64,000 bases of DNA from Aselliscus stoliczkanus (Eukaryota; Chordata; Mammalia; Chiroptera; Hipposideridae). The translations under genes and the position numbers were made by a program. This document shows positions 34,773 to 50,002 of this stretch, in pieces; positions within the stretch are counted from its first letter, which is position 1; each line of letters opens with the position of its first letter. Under the pieces are notes generated by a model. That model worked only from the letters and a program-made list of their open reading frames with translations. It had not been told where the DNA came from and searched no databases. The stretch lies in the NCBI GenBank assembly GCA_033961575.1, contig CM066738.1:103689478-103753477 (forward strand), given 5' to 3'.

Positions 34773-35604
34773 GCGCTTGGGTATTATATTAAATTACATA
34801 TATATTTGATTTCAGGATAAAGGAGGGTAGTGCAAGATATGTATTACTATAAAAAGGTGGCGTTGCACCTGTTAGAGTTGAAAACAACTCATTTTGTCAT
34901 ATGTGCGGACCTCTTTCATCTTTTCCACATTCCCCTATTTGACAATGAGAATTATTTGCAACTTTCATGATGACAATGAGTCTTCAATGAATATCTTGGT
35001 ACTTTGAGTTTCTAGTACATTTTAAAACCTCTAAGGGTGACCTTTTCAAATAGAATACAGTTCTGTTGTTGTCTCATCTCCTTCCTGGGCGTGAGTTTTC
35101 ATAAAGAAAGACCAACAAATCTACGTTTGCCGAATCCACTGTGTGAGCCCTGAGGCCAGAGCACCCGTGGCAGCTGGGTGCGGGAGGGGCCGCAGACGGG
35201 GCTGAGGACTAGCCATTTATGAAGCATGTGCCGTGCACAGGGCCTGCTTCCTGAGCACCCACGCCCAGCAGCCCGTAGGCACAGAAAAATGTGCAATGGT
35301 CAGAGTGCAGAAACTGAGGCCGGAGCAAACACAGAAGCCGGACTCCAGCCCTGCTTGACCTTTGCCTTGAAGCCAAGGCGGCCTCTGAGCAGCGACTCAC
35401 AGGTTTGCTTTCAGGCCTAGGATTTGAATAAATAGGTCTTCAGAAGGAAGCTACCATTTTTAAAAGGGCTTCATGCAAGTTTCTATACAGACATATAAAT
35501 GTTCTAGCTTTCATACACACACTATAACTGAAAATACAAAGATTGTCAGACTGAACAAAATATAATAAAGTTCAGATTTATGCTGTTTAACAGAGATACT
35601 TTTT

Positions 35605-35710
35605 TTTTTTTTTTTTTGAGGGCAGTGTCACTGGCCCTCATATGTGGGACGGAACCGGGGCCGCTGGCTTCCCAAGCCAGCGCTTAACCACCGCACCACT
35701 CGGCCAGCCC
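35605..35710 (-). repeat. Head-only tRNA-derived SINE
   Basis: On the minus strand it begins GGGCTGGCCGAGTGGTGCGG, contains the box-B-like GGTTCCGTCCC, and its tail follows directly after ACACTGCCCTC. The duplication CAGAGATACTTTTT flanks it at 35591-35604 and 35711-35724. The body present at 24027 and 53586 is missing. Confidence 0.9.
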
Positions 35711-35729
35711 CAGAGATACTTTTTAAACA

Positions 35730-36500
35730 TAATAATACAGGAAGATTAAAAGTCATGAATGAAAAAATCATGTGCTAAGGAAATACTAAAAGAGAAATCA
35801 AGTAGTGATATTAACATTAGGCTAAATAAACTTTAAGATAAAAAACATCCAATTTTTCAGAAATATAAATAGTTCTAAATTTGAATGCAACTAATAACAG
35901 AATCTCAAACATACATAAAACAAAAATTGAAAGCTCTACAGAGAAACTGCCAAATTCACCATCTCCCTGGGAAATTTTAACACACCTATTTTGATAAATA
36001 TTTCAAAGTATTGATATCATACAGACCATAATCTTGAATCACGATTAAATTAGAACTAAAAAAGATAATTTAAAAACCCCATGCAATTGGAAACATACAT
36101 AAAACATTTAAAATTTATTCATGTATTAAAAACAAAATCAGAATCAAAATTAGAAAATATTCAGAATGAAACAGTGACTAAAAATTATCTATGAATGTTT
36201 GTAAGATGCAGCTAAAGTAGTACTTACAGAACAATGTTTAGCCTCAGATGTTTATATTAAAAAAGAAGAAAATCTAAAACTTAAGCCAAAGAACCAGCTT
36301 AAGAATTAGAAAATAAATAGCAGCATAAGCCCAAAGGAAAAGAAAGATGAAAAGATAAAAGCAGAAATTAATAAAATGAGAAATATGTATTAGAGAGGAT
36401 CAAGAAAGCCAAAGACTTTTGGGGGGAGAAAAAAAAACACACAAAACAACAAAATAAATACCTAGCAATTTTAACTAAGAAGAAAAAGAAAGAAAAGAAA
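35730..36500 (+). repeat. Degenerate L1 ORF2 region
   Basis: Segments such as AAATTGAAAGCTCTACAGAG, AACCCCATGCAATTGGAAAC, GATGCAGCTAAAGTAGTACT and AAAGCAGAAATTAATAAAAT follow the A-rich L1 ORF2 pattern in sense orientation. Stops are frequent, so it is non-functional. Confidence 0.75.
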
Positions 36501-36684
36501 CACATGTAAGCAGCAACAGAAATTTAAAATGGGATTATTCCTACAGCTGCAGAGGTTAAACAGATGACCAGAGGGTATTATAAGCAACAGTGAGTAGTCA
36601 TATTGCCAGTCAGTGACTTTGGATAAGTCCATTCCCTCTTCTATAAAATATTTGAATCAGCTGGTCTTAAATATCCCATAAAGC

Positions 36685-36840
36685 AGCAATTCTCACAAGT
36701 TAATAGGGCTTTTGTTAAATGCAGATGCTGACTCAGTGGGTCTGGGTGGCACCTGAGAATCTGCATTTCTAACAAGACTCTCCATGCACTGTAGATGTGC
36801 TAGTTGATGTCTGAGTAGCAGGGCCTTAAAGCATTGCCAT
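36685..36840. repeat. hAT-Charlie-type MITE
   Basis: AATGCAGATGCTGACTCAGT, GGGTCTGGGTGGCACCTGAG and AATCTGCATTTCTAACAAGA match the same MER1-group pattern as the fragment at 23757. Confidence 0.6.
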
Positions 36841-37610
36841 CCTACGCTTTGGTGTTACTGCCTCTTTAGACAGATTCTGTCCTACCTTCTGAGCTGTCTT
36901 TTTTCAGGACTCACCCCCAAATTCTCAGTCCTTCCCATGTCACCCAGTTATGCCACCCAGTTAATGAAGCTAAGATTCAACGGAGTAAAAAACTGAAATA
37001 ACCTTTAAAGCAGTAGGAAAAAAAAATAACATAAAACAAGTCCAGTACTCTCTAATTTTACTAAAAGTAGCAACTAAAAAGACATCATTCCTAAAAGAGA
37101 ATACCCACAATTAAGCTGTCTTTTTTTCTTGCTTCTTTCTTTTTGTTTTGTTTTGTTCTGTTTAAATGAGCCAATTTATATTATCGGAAATGGGTGAATC
37201 AAAAAGTGCTATATAGATATGATGCATCCCAATAATTTACTGTATAATGCATTCATTGACAAGAAACACCATGAAAATGTCTCTTTTAATTATATAAGTG
37301 GAATTTCTGTTTGTCTTCACACAATGTTTCAGAGACTTTTCTTAATTATCCCAATATCATTCATGGTTGAATTAAGAGTCAGTTTGATGTGCAATGTGGG
37401 AGACAAAAAGTCTCCTACATAATGTCTTCTAAAGCATGAACTTAACTTCAAATTCCCTTTGTGTAAGTCAAGGAGAAATTGATTAAGTCATTTTGCTTGA
37501 GTACACAAAATGAGAATTTTCTTTTTCATACAGCTTCTAACAATAATAAGTGCTGTCATGTTTAATATTTAAGCTCAAGGCTGAAGGGGGAAATATATTT
37601 AGGCACATAA
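36841..37610. other. Intergenic sequence, no gene seen
   Basis: AT-rich unique sequence. Nothing else is supported. Confidence 0.6.
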
Positions 37611-38179
37611 GGCCTGGCAATTAAGTTCATGAACTTGTTGCAATGATGTTGCTAACCTTTTTTTGATATTAGAGGGATTATTTGTTATGAATTTGTACCA
37701 ACTGGACAAACAGTTAACCAAGGTTACTATTTGGAAGTGCTGAAAAGCCTACATGAAAAAGACATAAATGACCTGAACTTTTTGCCAACAATTCATGGCT
37801 CCTGCATCATGACAATGCACCAGCTTACATGACACTGTCTATGAGGGAGTTTTTAGCCAGTCAACAAATAACTATGTTGGAACACCCTCCCTGCTCACCT
37901 GATTTGGCTCCCAATGACTTCTTTCTTTACCCAAAGATAAAGGAAATACTGAAGGGAAGACATTTTGATAACATTCAGGACATCAAGGGTAATATGACAG
38001 CAGCTCTGATGGCCATTCCAGATAAAGAGGTCCCAAATTGCTTTGAAGGGTGGACTAGGTGCTGGCATCAGTGCATAACTTCCCAAGGGGAGTCCTTCGA
38101 AGGTGACCATAGTGATATTTAGCAATGAGGTATATAGTACTTTTTCTAGGATGAGTGTGCAAATTTCATTGTCAGATCT
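37611..38179 (+). mobile_element. Internally deleted mariner (DD34D) element
   Basis: The left end GGCCTGGCAATTAAGTTCAT and the right end (GTGCAAATTTCATTGTCAGATC region) are diverged inverted repeats. The interior encodes the C-terminal half of a mariner transposase. HHDNAPAY carries the second catalytic Asp and SPDLAPNDFF the third, with exactly 34 residues between them, which defines the mariner DD34D class. YPKIKEILKGRHFDNIQDIK follows. The region with the DNA-binding domain and first catalytic Asp is missing, and a frame change separates the left part (FVPTGQTVNQGYYLEVLK) from the HHDN part. At about 570 bp it is less than half of an autonomous mariner. It is inactive. Confidence 0.9.
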
Positions 38180-38241
38180 TCATATATGTACAACCTGGCA
38201 AATATTAAGTCATCTGTCCCCAAATACCTGGAACCAAGCAA

Positions 38242-40385
<2,144 letters not shown>

Positions 40386-40389
40386 CCCC

Positions 40390-41720
40390 AGACACAGGCG
40401 TTGAGCCCCTAACATGATGAAGACCCCAGTAAAGAACTGCAAAAAGACAATGAAGGAAATGGAACTAACCAGGGAAGAGAGAAGGTTTCAAAACCACCCC
40501 AAATACTATCCTTAGAAGCAAGAAAACCTTGCAGCTTTAAAATAAAGCGCTATGCTTGGTAACAACGAGAGGTTAAGAATAAGCTCTTGGAAATTAAAAA
40601 CCTATACAACAGGCAAAATAAAAATATTCAACATGGAGGTTATTAAGTAAAGTTGAATAAATTAAGGCAAATGATAAAAAGATGGAAAATATGAGAGATA
40701 ACAGACATGGAAGATTATTCCTGAAGGTCCAACATCTGACTAACAGGAGTTTCAGAATGAGAGAACAGAGAAAACGGACAGAAAAACAGCAATGGGCCTT
40801 TTCTAGAACTGGATTGCAACAGGTGACCAGGTTATAACCAGCACAACAACAGGAAATGATCCACGGCAAGGCCCATTGCTGTGAAAAACAGAGATAAAGG
40901 AATGTCCTTAAAAGCTTTCTAAAGAGAAAAAAATAATAATAAAGCTTGACATCAGGCTTCTAAACATTGGATGCAGAAAATAGGGGAGCAATTCCTTCTA
41001 AATCCTGTGACAACTAAACTCAACCTAGAACTTGGCTCTCTGCTAAACTCACTCATACGTGAGGCAAAATGGGTTTCAGACATGCTAGGATCCAGAATCT
41101 CTTCCTTCCATTCATTCTATCAGAAAAAAAGTGAGTGTCGTTTATGCTCTGGAGCAATGAAGGAGTGAACCAAGAAGAAGGAAGAACTGGGGTCCTGGAA
41201 AGAGTGGATGTGCCCCAGGAAAAGGGTGAAGGTGAAGAGAAGTTTCAGAAAGACAGAAGGGCAGCAGGCTGGCCTGGAGCAGGAGGATGGAAGGCTCAGG
41301 AAGAGAAGGCTCTGGAATAAAGGGGGACGCCTAGAATATCTGAGATGGCAGGTCATGAGGGCAAGATAAAAAGGTAGACCGATGGCAGAACTGATGGAGT
41401 GTTTGAAACAAAATAAATCATATCCACATAGTCACACTAACATGATTTAATTTAAAATAGCGATCCATCATGACAAATAATAGATACCATCTAAAAGAGA
41501 TACATCAAGAACTAGCCATATAAACATATTGTACAGTAATGAGAAGGCGATTGCTAGGAGCAACAGCTCACAGAGTTCAAAGTGGTTGCCTCTGGGTATT
41601 AGAAATAGAGTTTGGGGTGGGGGTACAGAGGGGTAAAGGACTGCTGTGATGTGTTCCCAGCCTTTAGGCATTATTTGATTTTTAACTCTATGTATATATA
41701 ACTTGAATAAAAATTCAAAC
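40390..41720 (+). repeat. Old L1/HAL1-type remnant
   Basis: TGAAGGTCCAACATCTGACT, AACAGGAGTTTCAGAATGAG, TTGACATCAGGCTTCTAAAC and, near the 3' end, AGTGGTTGCCTCTGGGTATT follow the 3' part of old L1/HAL1 elements in sense orientation. It is highly diverged. Confidence 0.65.
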
Positions 41721-42214
41721 TAAAGAAAAACAACTGCAAGGTGGTAAGTGCCACAGGAACGGGAGTGGAGAGGAAGATGCTGAGTCTTGGGTGAAGTGTC
41801 AGAAGGGAGACCTTTCTAGATGAGGCAAGAATTGAACCTGCCTATTTCATTCACTCACTCATCTGCCGTGCTCCAGACATTGTTCTAAGTTCTGGGACTG
41901 TGGCAGTGAATAAAGAGCCCTGGACACTGTATGCCATTTTCCCAGCTGCTGGTGAACAACTTACACTCGTGTGTTCTCTTATATCCCCACATAGCTGTAC
42001 TGTACTGATGTGGCCAGTAAATCCTGGTTAAACAAGATAATGAATGAATGAATGAATGAATGGTGTAATCTGTAGCATCCACCGCTGTGTAAATAGGCAA
42101 GTAGCCACAAGAATAAAGAACATTTTCTGGATTTAAGGTATAAAGTTGTTTCTAATCTAATGGTAACAAATGTAGAGAAAATTCAGAAATCCAACATCCC
42201 AGACAAAAAGGTCC
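41721..42214. other. Intergenic sequence with short tandem repeat
   Basis: Contains a weak L2/MIR-related segment at 41855-41940 (ACATTGTTCTAAGTTCTGGG) and an (AATG)n run at 42040-42062. Confidence 0.6.
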
Positions 42215-42375
42215 TGAGCCTCCTCTTAGTGTACAGCCTGGGTTGTCACTTCATTTCTCAGGATTACAAAAGTCTCATCCATAAAATGGGAATGACGGTG
42301 ATATCTCATAGCATTGTTATAGGAACCAATTGAGATGGTGCTTTGTAAGCTCTGGAGCCCTGTAAACACCTTAAT
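42215..42375 (+). repeat. MIR fragment
   Basis: CTCATCCATAAAATGGGAAT, ATCTCATAGCATTGTTATAG and GTGCTTTGTAAGCTCTGGAG follow the MIR 3' half. Confidence 0.8.
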
Positions 42376-42464
42376 TACTTTATCCTTGGGATGTGAGTAG
42401 ACTTTGCCTGGTACTTTGAGAATGATGAGAGCTTAGAACCTTGGAGTTCATGGAATCCATCTTC

Positions 42465-42600
42465 TCGCTTGGTGAAAGAGGAAACTGAGGCCCAGAATGG
42501 GCAGAGGGTTACACAAGCTCATAGAGCCGGGCTGTGCAGTGTTGAGTCTGGCACCCGTGTTTCCTGAGTCCAGTGCTCTTTCCTATAAGACAGTCCAGTT
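42465..42600 (-). repeat. MIR fragment
   Basis: GAGGAAACTGAGGCCCAGAA, CAGAGGGTTACACAAGCTCA and TCCAGTGCTCTTTCCTATAA match reversed MIR. Confidence 0.85.
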
Positions 42601-42999
42601 TGTCCCTTTTGGGTTCCGAACTTTTAATTCAGAATCTTTTGGCAGTCTGTAATTAAAAAGTGAAATTCTGTCATTTAAAAGTGAAAACAAAAACGAATCA
42701 AGCCTGGAAGAGTTCAGGATTTTGCATATCAGCAAGTCCTAAGGCCCCTATGAGCAAGTTTACCTCTGGGGCCCAATAGTATCTTCTGTCCCATTTTGAG
42801 TGATGTGTCCATGCTTTATTTCTTCAGAGCAGAGCTGGCACCCAAACTGTGACTGCTTTATGAGTTCATATAGTGCAGGATGCGTGTACTATATGGTTTC
42901 AGGAGACTATGCATGAATGTATGTAACAGCATGTTTTGGAAGGTTCTGGAAGGATTCAGAAAGAAGTTACAGGAGGGAATTACATCTTATAAAGGCTTG

Positions 43000-43180
43000 A
43001 GTACTTCTTTTGTGCCAGGCATTGTGTTAAAAATCTTACCCAAGTAGCTCACTCAGTCCCTTCATTTAACTTAAGCCAGGGGTTCACATCTGTCAAAGAG
43101 CCATTTTTAAAATGAGAAGGCTAAGGCTCTGAGAGGTTAAGTGACCTTCTCAAGCCAGAGAGCAAATAAGTCAGGAGGGT
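43000..43180 (-). repeat. MIR fragment
   Basis: TTTTGTGCCAGGCATTGTGT, AAGGCTAAGGCTCTGAGAGG and TTAAGTGACCTTCTCAAGCC match reversed MIR. Confidence 0.85.
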
Positions 43181-43964
43181 GAGAATTAAATAAGGTGATG
43201 TCGTGGGGAGATCTAGCTGTGTGGTCCTTACACCACGTGGCTTCAAAGAAAGCCGGTTGCTCACGGCACATGACTTACACCTTGATGACGTAGCTGGAAG
43301 AAAAGTAAGTGTGTTGGGATAGCGAAGGCTCAAAATACACTAAGGGCTGAAAAGTTATAAGGCAGACATGACTTTACTGAAAAAGATGTTGGTTATGTTT
43401 GACCTCTAAGTTGGAATTAGATGGCATCATCCATCTTTAAGAGGAAATTCTCTATTGAAAAAGAAAATCTGTATTAATCAAAGTCTTGGGGTCACGGTGG
43501 ACAAAGGCCCCAGAAATCCTCCTTTCTCCATGTTAAACCTGACCACGGAAGCTGCTGTTATAAGGACAGGGAAAGGAATAATGTGCAAAACATCCAAAGA
43601 TGTAGGGTCCCTTCGGGGTTGGTAATGGTAGCTCCAAAACCACTGGACAGAAACATACTAAGTGTGTGCCTATTGAGCTTTGGCGCCTTCAGGATGAGCT
43701 CACCCACCCAATTCCTCTCCATATCTTATTTTATATATTTATATTATAATTTTATATATTACATAACATGTAACGTATGTTCTACGGAACTCATAAATGC
43801 TATTCTACTATTTTATGTTTGTTTATATAGATATATAGGAGGCACTTAGGAACCACAGCAATCTGGCTGTAGAGGGACCAGTTGGGATCGATAGAGACCA
43901 TAAACCCAGGTAAGCTATTCTTGGTATTTAGAACCAACGCCAAACGTTAGAGGCCCATCCTGGG

Positions 43965-43972
43965 TGACGTCA
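43965..43972. promoter_or_regulatory. CRE palindrome TGACGTCA
   Basis: A perfect cAMP-response-element octamer in unique sequence, far from any recognised promoter. Chance occurrence is possible. Confidence 0.3.
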
Positions 43973-46190
43973 CTTGGATCCTTTATTCAAATCACTTTGA
44001 CAAAGGGCTGAAGTGATCGAGTGTTTACCACAGCACCAGGCATGGTGAGCAGTTCAGAGATGCTTTGGCTCTGGGTTCCTGGTAGTGGGTTCTATGGAAA
44101 GAGATTTCCATGGTCTCTCTCTTTCCTACATGTCTTCTTGGACCTGCCTAAACTGGTAAGATTTGCACCTGTTTGGCTGGTAGGCTATAACCGAGATTGT
44201 GGTGTTCATGTCTCAAGCTGGCATCTATGGACCTTCGAGGGTCTGAGATGTGATGGGAGCACAGCTCTCTACAATGGGTATGTTTAAAATTTCACATTTC
44301 CCTTTGGTTGCTGACTTTATCTGATGGAAGTAAAGGCAGAGTCACTTGATAAGCACTTTAAATCTGCTCCTTGAGTGAGGTGCCTGCGTTCATGTTTATA
44401 ATGGTTTTTGTCACCAAGCAGCATGTAACTATCCCAGGCTATTGAGATAAGGACAGTGGGGTCTGGTAAAGGAGGGTTCTCACCGCCCTGTGACATCACC
44501 TGTGACATCACCTGTGCTGGCTGTCCTGGAGGGTCTCACAGTAGCTGGACAGAGAAAAGGGGAGTCAGTCAGTCATTCTGTGGACCCCAGGAAATGAAGG
44601 GAGAACAATGGAAGAGAACCACTGCCCCAGCAACCAGTGCTATGCCTCCTACAGCAGCAATTCAGCTTCGCTAACAGTATCAACAGCTGTGTGAAGTACA
44701 ATTTTAATTTTGTTGGTTTGGGGGTTTATGTTTGATTTGTCAGTTTGTTTTTATAAACCAATGTATCAGGGCTATGAGTATATCAAGGGTTGAATATCGA
44801 GTTTCGTAGTTGTAAGTAACATTACTATAGGAATGATGTAAGCCAACAATGATCTTTTCCCGTTAAAAGGGGTCCCAGTGTTGCTCAGACTTCAAACACT
44901 GAGGTAGCAGGAAATGGGGGTGTAGTCCCACATGGCCCCAGGGTGGCCCCAGGAGGCTGGTGCCCGTTAACAGAAGCCCAGGGAAAGAGAGAGAAACCCT
45001 GTCCTGTCTGATATCAAGAAACCTGAGTCTCCTGGAGCAGTGGGTTTCAAAATCTTCTCTTGTAGCTTATAGAACAATGAAAACAAAAGAAAGCTAGCTA
45101 TACCCCCCTCACACATTTTTTTAGTTGACATTTAGTATTTTTCATCGTAAGTCACAACAGTCACAAAAGATGTACTTTCCAGGGTGCTGTAAATGCTGGC
45201 ATTTGAAAAAAACAAACGGTTACAGAATTCTTTTTAATATACATAGTGGAATCTAAATACCATAAGAGTTGAAAACCTCCATTATTCATTTTAAAAGGAT
45301 GTGAACTGCTCTTGTTGAATTCTTGGAACCCCTGTATTATTCCTTTTGCTCCTTGAACCCACATTTCCACTCTACTTCTCCCACAGAATTTTATCCCAAC
45401 GTTCCATCGGTGTGCTTCAAAGTAGTCAGTGCTCAACCTGACATGCCTCCCTGCCTCAGACTTATGCTTATAAATTGAAATTTTAAACTGTTTTACATTT
45501 CCAGTGACCATAAGGCACTAAGCACATTCATTTTAATCTGGATTGAGGTATTGCCACAGTTATTATTAGTTCACAACTGTTCAAAACAACATAAATATAT
45601 TTCAAGTGTTTTATAATTATTACATATAAAAGTAAAACGTTATTGGAAATGCCTGTCTTTAAGGAGTTGAGTCCGTAGGTGAACATTCGCGTTCAGCTTC
45701 AATTCTCTTCCAACTTCGCATTTTTATATATGCGTGTTCCACAAGTCTCTGTTCCCATAAATAATTAGCAGGCACTTCCAGCAATGGTACTCAGATCTTC
45801 AAAAATTACTTTTATTCATCTATCAGCTGACAACTCAATTAGGTCTTCCTACAATTATATTAAAAGCCAAAAAAACAAAAAAAAAGGAAACCATCTGATT
45901 TACAAAACTTGTTATTCAATCATTGGAGTCATTTAGTTTCTCAGTGTGGGGAAAGCAGAACCAAACAGGCTCTGCTAAGACTTACTATAAAACGATGATT
46001 CATTAAACCTGTTATCTATAACATAGACATTTTAGTTCACCCAATATTGCCAGAAAATTTTAGGAAAATCTAAATACTGTTCATTTCAATATGCCTTTAC
46101 CAATAGAATATTTTTGATAAAATACTTTTACCTTATCAAGGTTTATATCTATTTTATTCAAGACATCCGAGCAACTATTGAGCGCATCTG

Positions 46191-46271
46191 TTGGGTTGTC
46201 GGAAAAGTCATGACACATTTTTTGCAATGAAAGACATAGAAAAATACGTCTTGACTTTTCCGACAACCCAA
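46191..46271. mobile_element. 81-bp mariner MITE
   Basis: Perfect 20-bp terminal inverted repeats TTGGGTTGTCGGAAAAGTCA lie at 46191-46210 and 46252-46271, extendable to 24 bp with one mismatch. The size and TTRGGTTG-type terminus resemble MADE1-like mariner MITEs but the sequence differs from human MADE1. The right flank is TA, and the left is TG, probably a mutated TA. It is too short to code. Confidence 0.9.
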
Positions 46272-47885
46272 TAATTTATGGAAAATAGGTGTCATATAAA
46301 TGCATTGACAAAGTTAGTCCTCATTGTTCAATCTATCAGCCAAATTCGACTTAGTCTTTCTGTTAGAAGGAATCTGCCTCCTTTTTTCAATTCAGATGAA
46401 TGTGTTCAGATGTGTCTCCAGGGTAACAAGCGCTCACTTCACAGAGAGCCCCGCCCCACTGCCAGGTTCCCCCCTGCTTGCTTCCTGCTCAGGCCAGAGC
46501 TGTCAGGAGTTAGGGGATAAAAGAGAGAGAGGGCTGTTGGTTAAAATAGTGCCAGCACCCAGCTCCCCCTTAACAGAAATATGTGGAGACAATAGTGTAG
46601 GATGCCTGATTAAATCCGAACATGTCCGAGTGGCCTTGGCTTTACATCCTGGAGCACCCATGAGAAGCCTGCTTTTCTTCTGTAAGGAGCTGGGAGGGAG
46701 GGCTGGCAGGGGAGACCTGACCATGCCAGGCAGCTTCCCAAGGAGGCTGGGGGCCCGGAAATGTATTTGTATGAACCCAGCTATGTCTACTGCTGCGGGA
46801 ACCGAAGACTTTCAGGTATGGTAGGAAGAGCTGAGTTAACAGAAATACATCCCCAAACCCCCAACTTTCTTGGGAGCCTTCCCGGTACTGATCTGCCTGA
46901 CAGAGCTCCTAACACCCCCAGAAGGGGAGACAGCAGCCTTTACATCAGCCTCTGGAGTTTCGGGATGAGTGAGGCCCAGACGGACACTCCTGACCCTCCC
47001 TCCGGCCCACTGGTCTTGCATCCTCTCCAAACACATGCCCAGGCTGGGAACAGCCAGGTCCGTGTGACTTAGAAGTCACGGAGGGCTGCAAATCAGAGCC
47101 CAAATTGTTTAAAGTACACTCCTGGTTCCAGTAGACGACGAGTCCCCTGTAAATTTTGCCCAGCCTGAAAGAAGTTCAAAATCATTCCTGATCAAGGTTC
47201 TAATCCGAACTGTGGAGAAAGGCCTTTTGCAAGATTCACACGCATCCTTGGTCTGGTAAATAGGCACGAAAACCCGGCAATCAAGAAAAGTGATCCCCAA
47301 TAAAGTACCACTGAGAGGCCTTCACTCACCCCACCTCCAGGAATCTTTAAAAACAGAAACAAGGGAGCAAATGACGCACCAGGCGCATCTGTCCTGGAGC
47401 AAACAGCAGAGCTTGTCTCCCAGAGGGACTGGCTTGGGGTTTATTTGGGATGGAGTGAGAAGGCTGGGAATCGCTCCAGGCGACAGGAAAGAGGCTCAGG
47501 TTGTCTTGAAGTCGCTTGGAGGATGGGAGTGTGGGAAGGCAGGGGGAATCTGTAGGAGGCAAAAGAAAGGAATGCGCTTGTCAAGCCTCTGAACTAGGTG
47601 GGAATTACAGCTCTGTCGGCCCTCCCCCACGGGCACACCTGGAATATACGTACTGCGCTGCATATTAAGAGGACTATTTATACATTTCTACGTTTCTACG
47701 AGTGTTAGGAAGGCAATTCTGGAAAGTACTACCGTATTGTTAGGTACTGGAAAAATACCAGGCTTGCAATCTCCGTTTGCAAAGACCTAAAAGCAATTCA
47801 GGCAGATCTCTGTTCACTCCCGGTCATTTTCCCAAGGCAGCAACACCTCCAAATTCCAGCTAAAGTCGCTGCTGACCCCGATGAA

Positions 47886-47893
47886 TGACGTCA
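47886..47893. promoter_or_regulatory. CRE palindrome TGACGTCA
   Basis: The second perfect CRE octamer, within AATGACGTCATC, in repeat-free sequence. No nearby TATA box or exon is recognised. Confidence 0.3.
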
Positions 47894-50002
47894 TCAGGCA
47901 TGCCCACCCTGCTGCAGTCATGTTGCAGCTGGTCCCACACTCACACTGAACCCAGGGAATAAAACCCCAGTGGCTTCTGGGATTATCTGGGGAATCCCTG
48001 AGTGTGTAAGTGTGGGCTTATAGGAGGGGCTGCTCAGTCCCAGAAAGAACCCAGCTAAAGGGGCTTGATCTTCACATAGCGCCTTGATGCTGAAGACTTT
48101 CTGAGGGTTGTCAGCAGCTTTCTGACCCTTTGTATCTGCCCCTCTTAAACACTGGCAGCATTTCCGTTGTGTGAGGTTGTCATCTTGGGCTTCCAAGCCT
48201 ATTTGTGTGGTTGTTTACAGTCTGTGAGCCTGGGACAGCAATCATATGAAAGACGCTGACACTTGTGGAAAACCACCAAGGCTTGGCTTTTTCCTTGCTT
48301 CACTGGCTTTTGGACACACGTTCTCTGTAGCACCTTCCCACATCTCCCCAGAACTGATGGGAAGGCAGGAGGAAAGTCAGAGGAGAGCCCCAGTGGGGTG
48401 GCACTGGTTTTACTGCTCAATGGCTCTTTGCAGGCACCAGGACCTGGAGATGCAGAGTTTGGGGGACTGACAGTCACCCTCCTGCCTGTACCTCCATCTC
48501 ATCAGGAAAATTTTCAGGGATGTGAATGATAAACCTAGAATTATTTCATGCTATAATATTGTCGTGAGATCTGGGTGCTGGTTTGTTTGTTTTTTAAGTA
48601 ATTAACAATGTTATTATAAATTATGTTTAGTTCTTCCTCAATTAGAATGTATATGTGTATATCTGTTATAAAAGATTAAATTAAATTCAAAACTAAAACA
48701 GTAGAGCCTTGAGAAGAGAAAAAGGCACAGGAGAAAGGTAAGGATGTCTAAATCTCGTGGACTTAATAATGAAATAGAAAAATGTAGGTGTGAAAGAAGG
48801 ATTACAGAGCTTTTAGGAGATGGCTCATCAGAGTCTCAGTTAAGCCACCGGCGACCAGTGGAGCGGAGGCGCCACTGCAGGGGAAGAAACCAGAAACTAG
48901 CCCATTGCGACCGAAGCCCGGAGCTTGCTTATAATGCAGGCTACCCAGGCATGTGATTTAATTTCATCTTGAACCACCCTGATCCTTTCTTGAATATTAA
49001 GTTCCACTGACTGGCATTGTCTGTGGAATTCCCGTCTCCATCCGTGAAAGAGGAACAGAATTAGGCCAAAAGTAATTACATTTTAAATAAACTTCAGCCA
49101 CCAATTCTTAAGTGGGTTTTCTTCATTTCAATGCACAATTTCATAAATACTTGACAATTATCCCCCGCTTCCCCCACCACCAAATTCTGCTTCTTCATTT
49201 TAGCAGGTGAAGGGGAAGTGACCCATCGCTTATTATCATTTTTGCACATCAGAAATACGGTTTAAAACATTAAAAATAGGGCCACATCCTAAATCAAACA
49301 AAATGCGAGTCAAATGTCTTAGAGAAACATTTGATGTTTGATTTTCACAGCTTCCTAACGTGGGTGCCTGGGCCCTCGGCTGGCCTTTCCTCAAACTGCC
49401 AAATAAAGGCCGGATGGCGATACGGGGCAAACCCTGCTCACCCAGTGTCCAGACAGGTGGCGGCCTTCACGGGGTGTCTCCTCACCATTCCTGGGCGTGG
49501 GTAACGCCTCCTCATGCCAGAAACACAAGACCCAACTTTCTGCCTTCCGAACCTGGAGGCTTTTGGACATGACAACAGAAGGTGACAAGAGCAGACAGAA
49601 AATGGGGAGGCTTCCTGACTGTACCATCACAAAGGGGTCTCCCAATGAGAAGACAGTTCCCCAGGAAAAAGTCACCCCAAGGGTCCCCCCACTGAATAAT
49701 GAGTTATCGCTTTAGTGTATTTAACGTACCCTGGAGATCTAAAGGAATTAGGGAAAACTGCTGATTTACTTTTACAAAGTGATTCACACACAAGGGTGTC
49801 GTCTGTCTCAATAAATCTGACGTCTACACAACCAGCCACTCCTGCGGTAAAACAAAGCAAGGCAATTTCAATTATACAGTTATTCACACCACCACTCCAT
49901 TCAGAGGGTAAACACAGGCCTCTTTAATTCATTCTGTCATGTTAAGACCATTTTTTCATGTAGCATAAGAAAAATAAGGGGAAACACAGTAAAAAAAAAA
50001 AA

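Noticed and set aside
46324..46824. 166-codon plus-strand open frame
   Set aside because: No similarity or domain recognised and no splice or promoter context. Probably chance.
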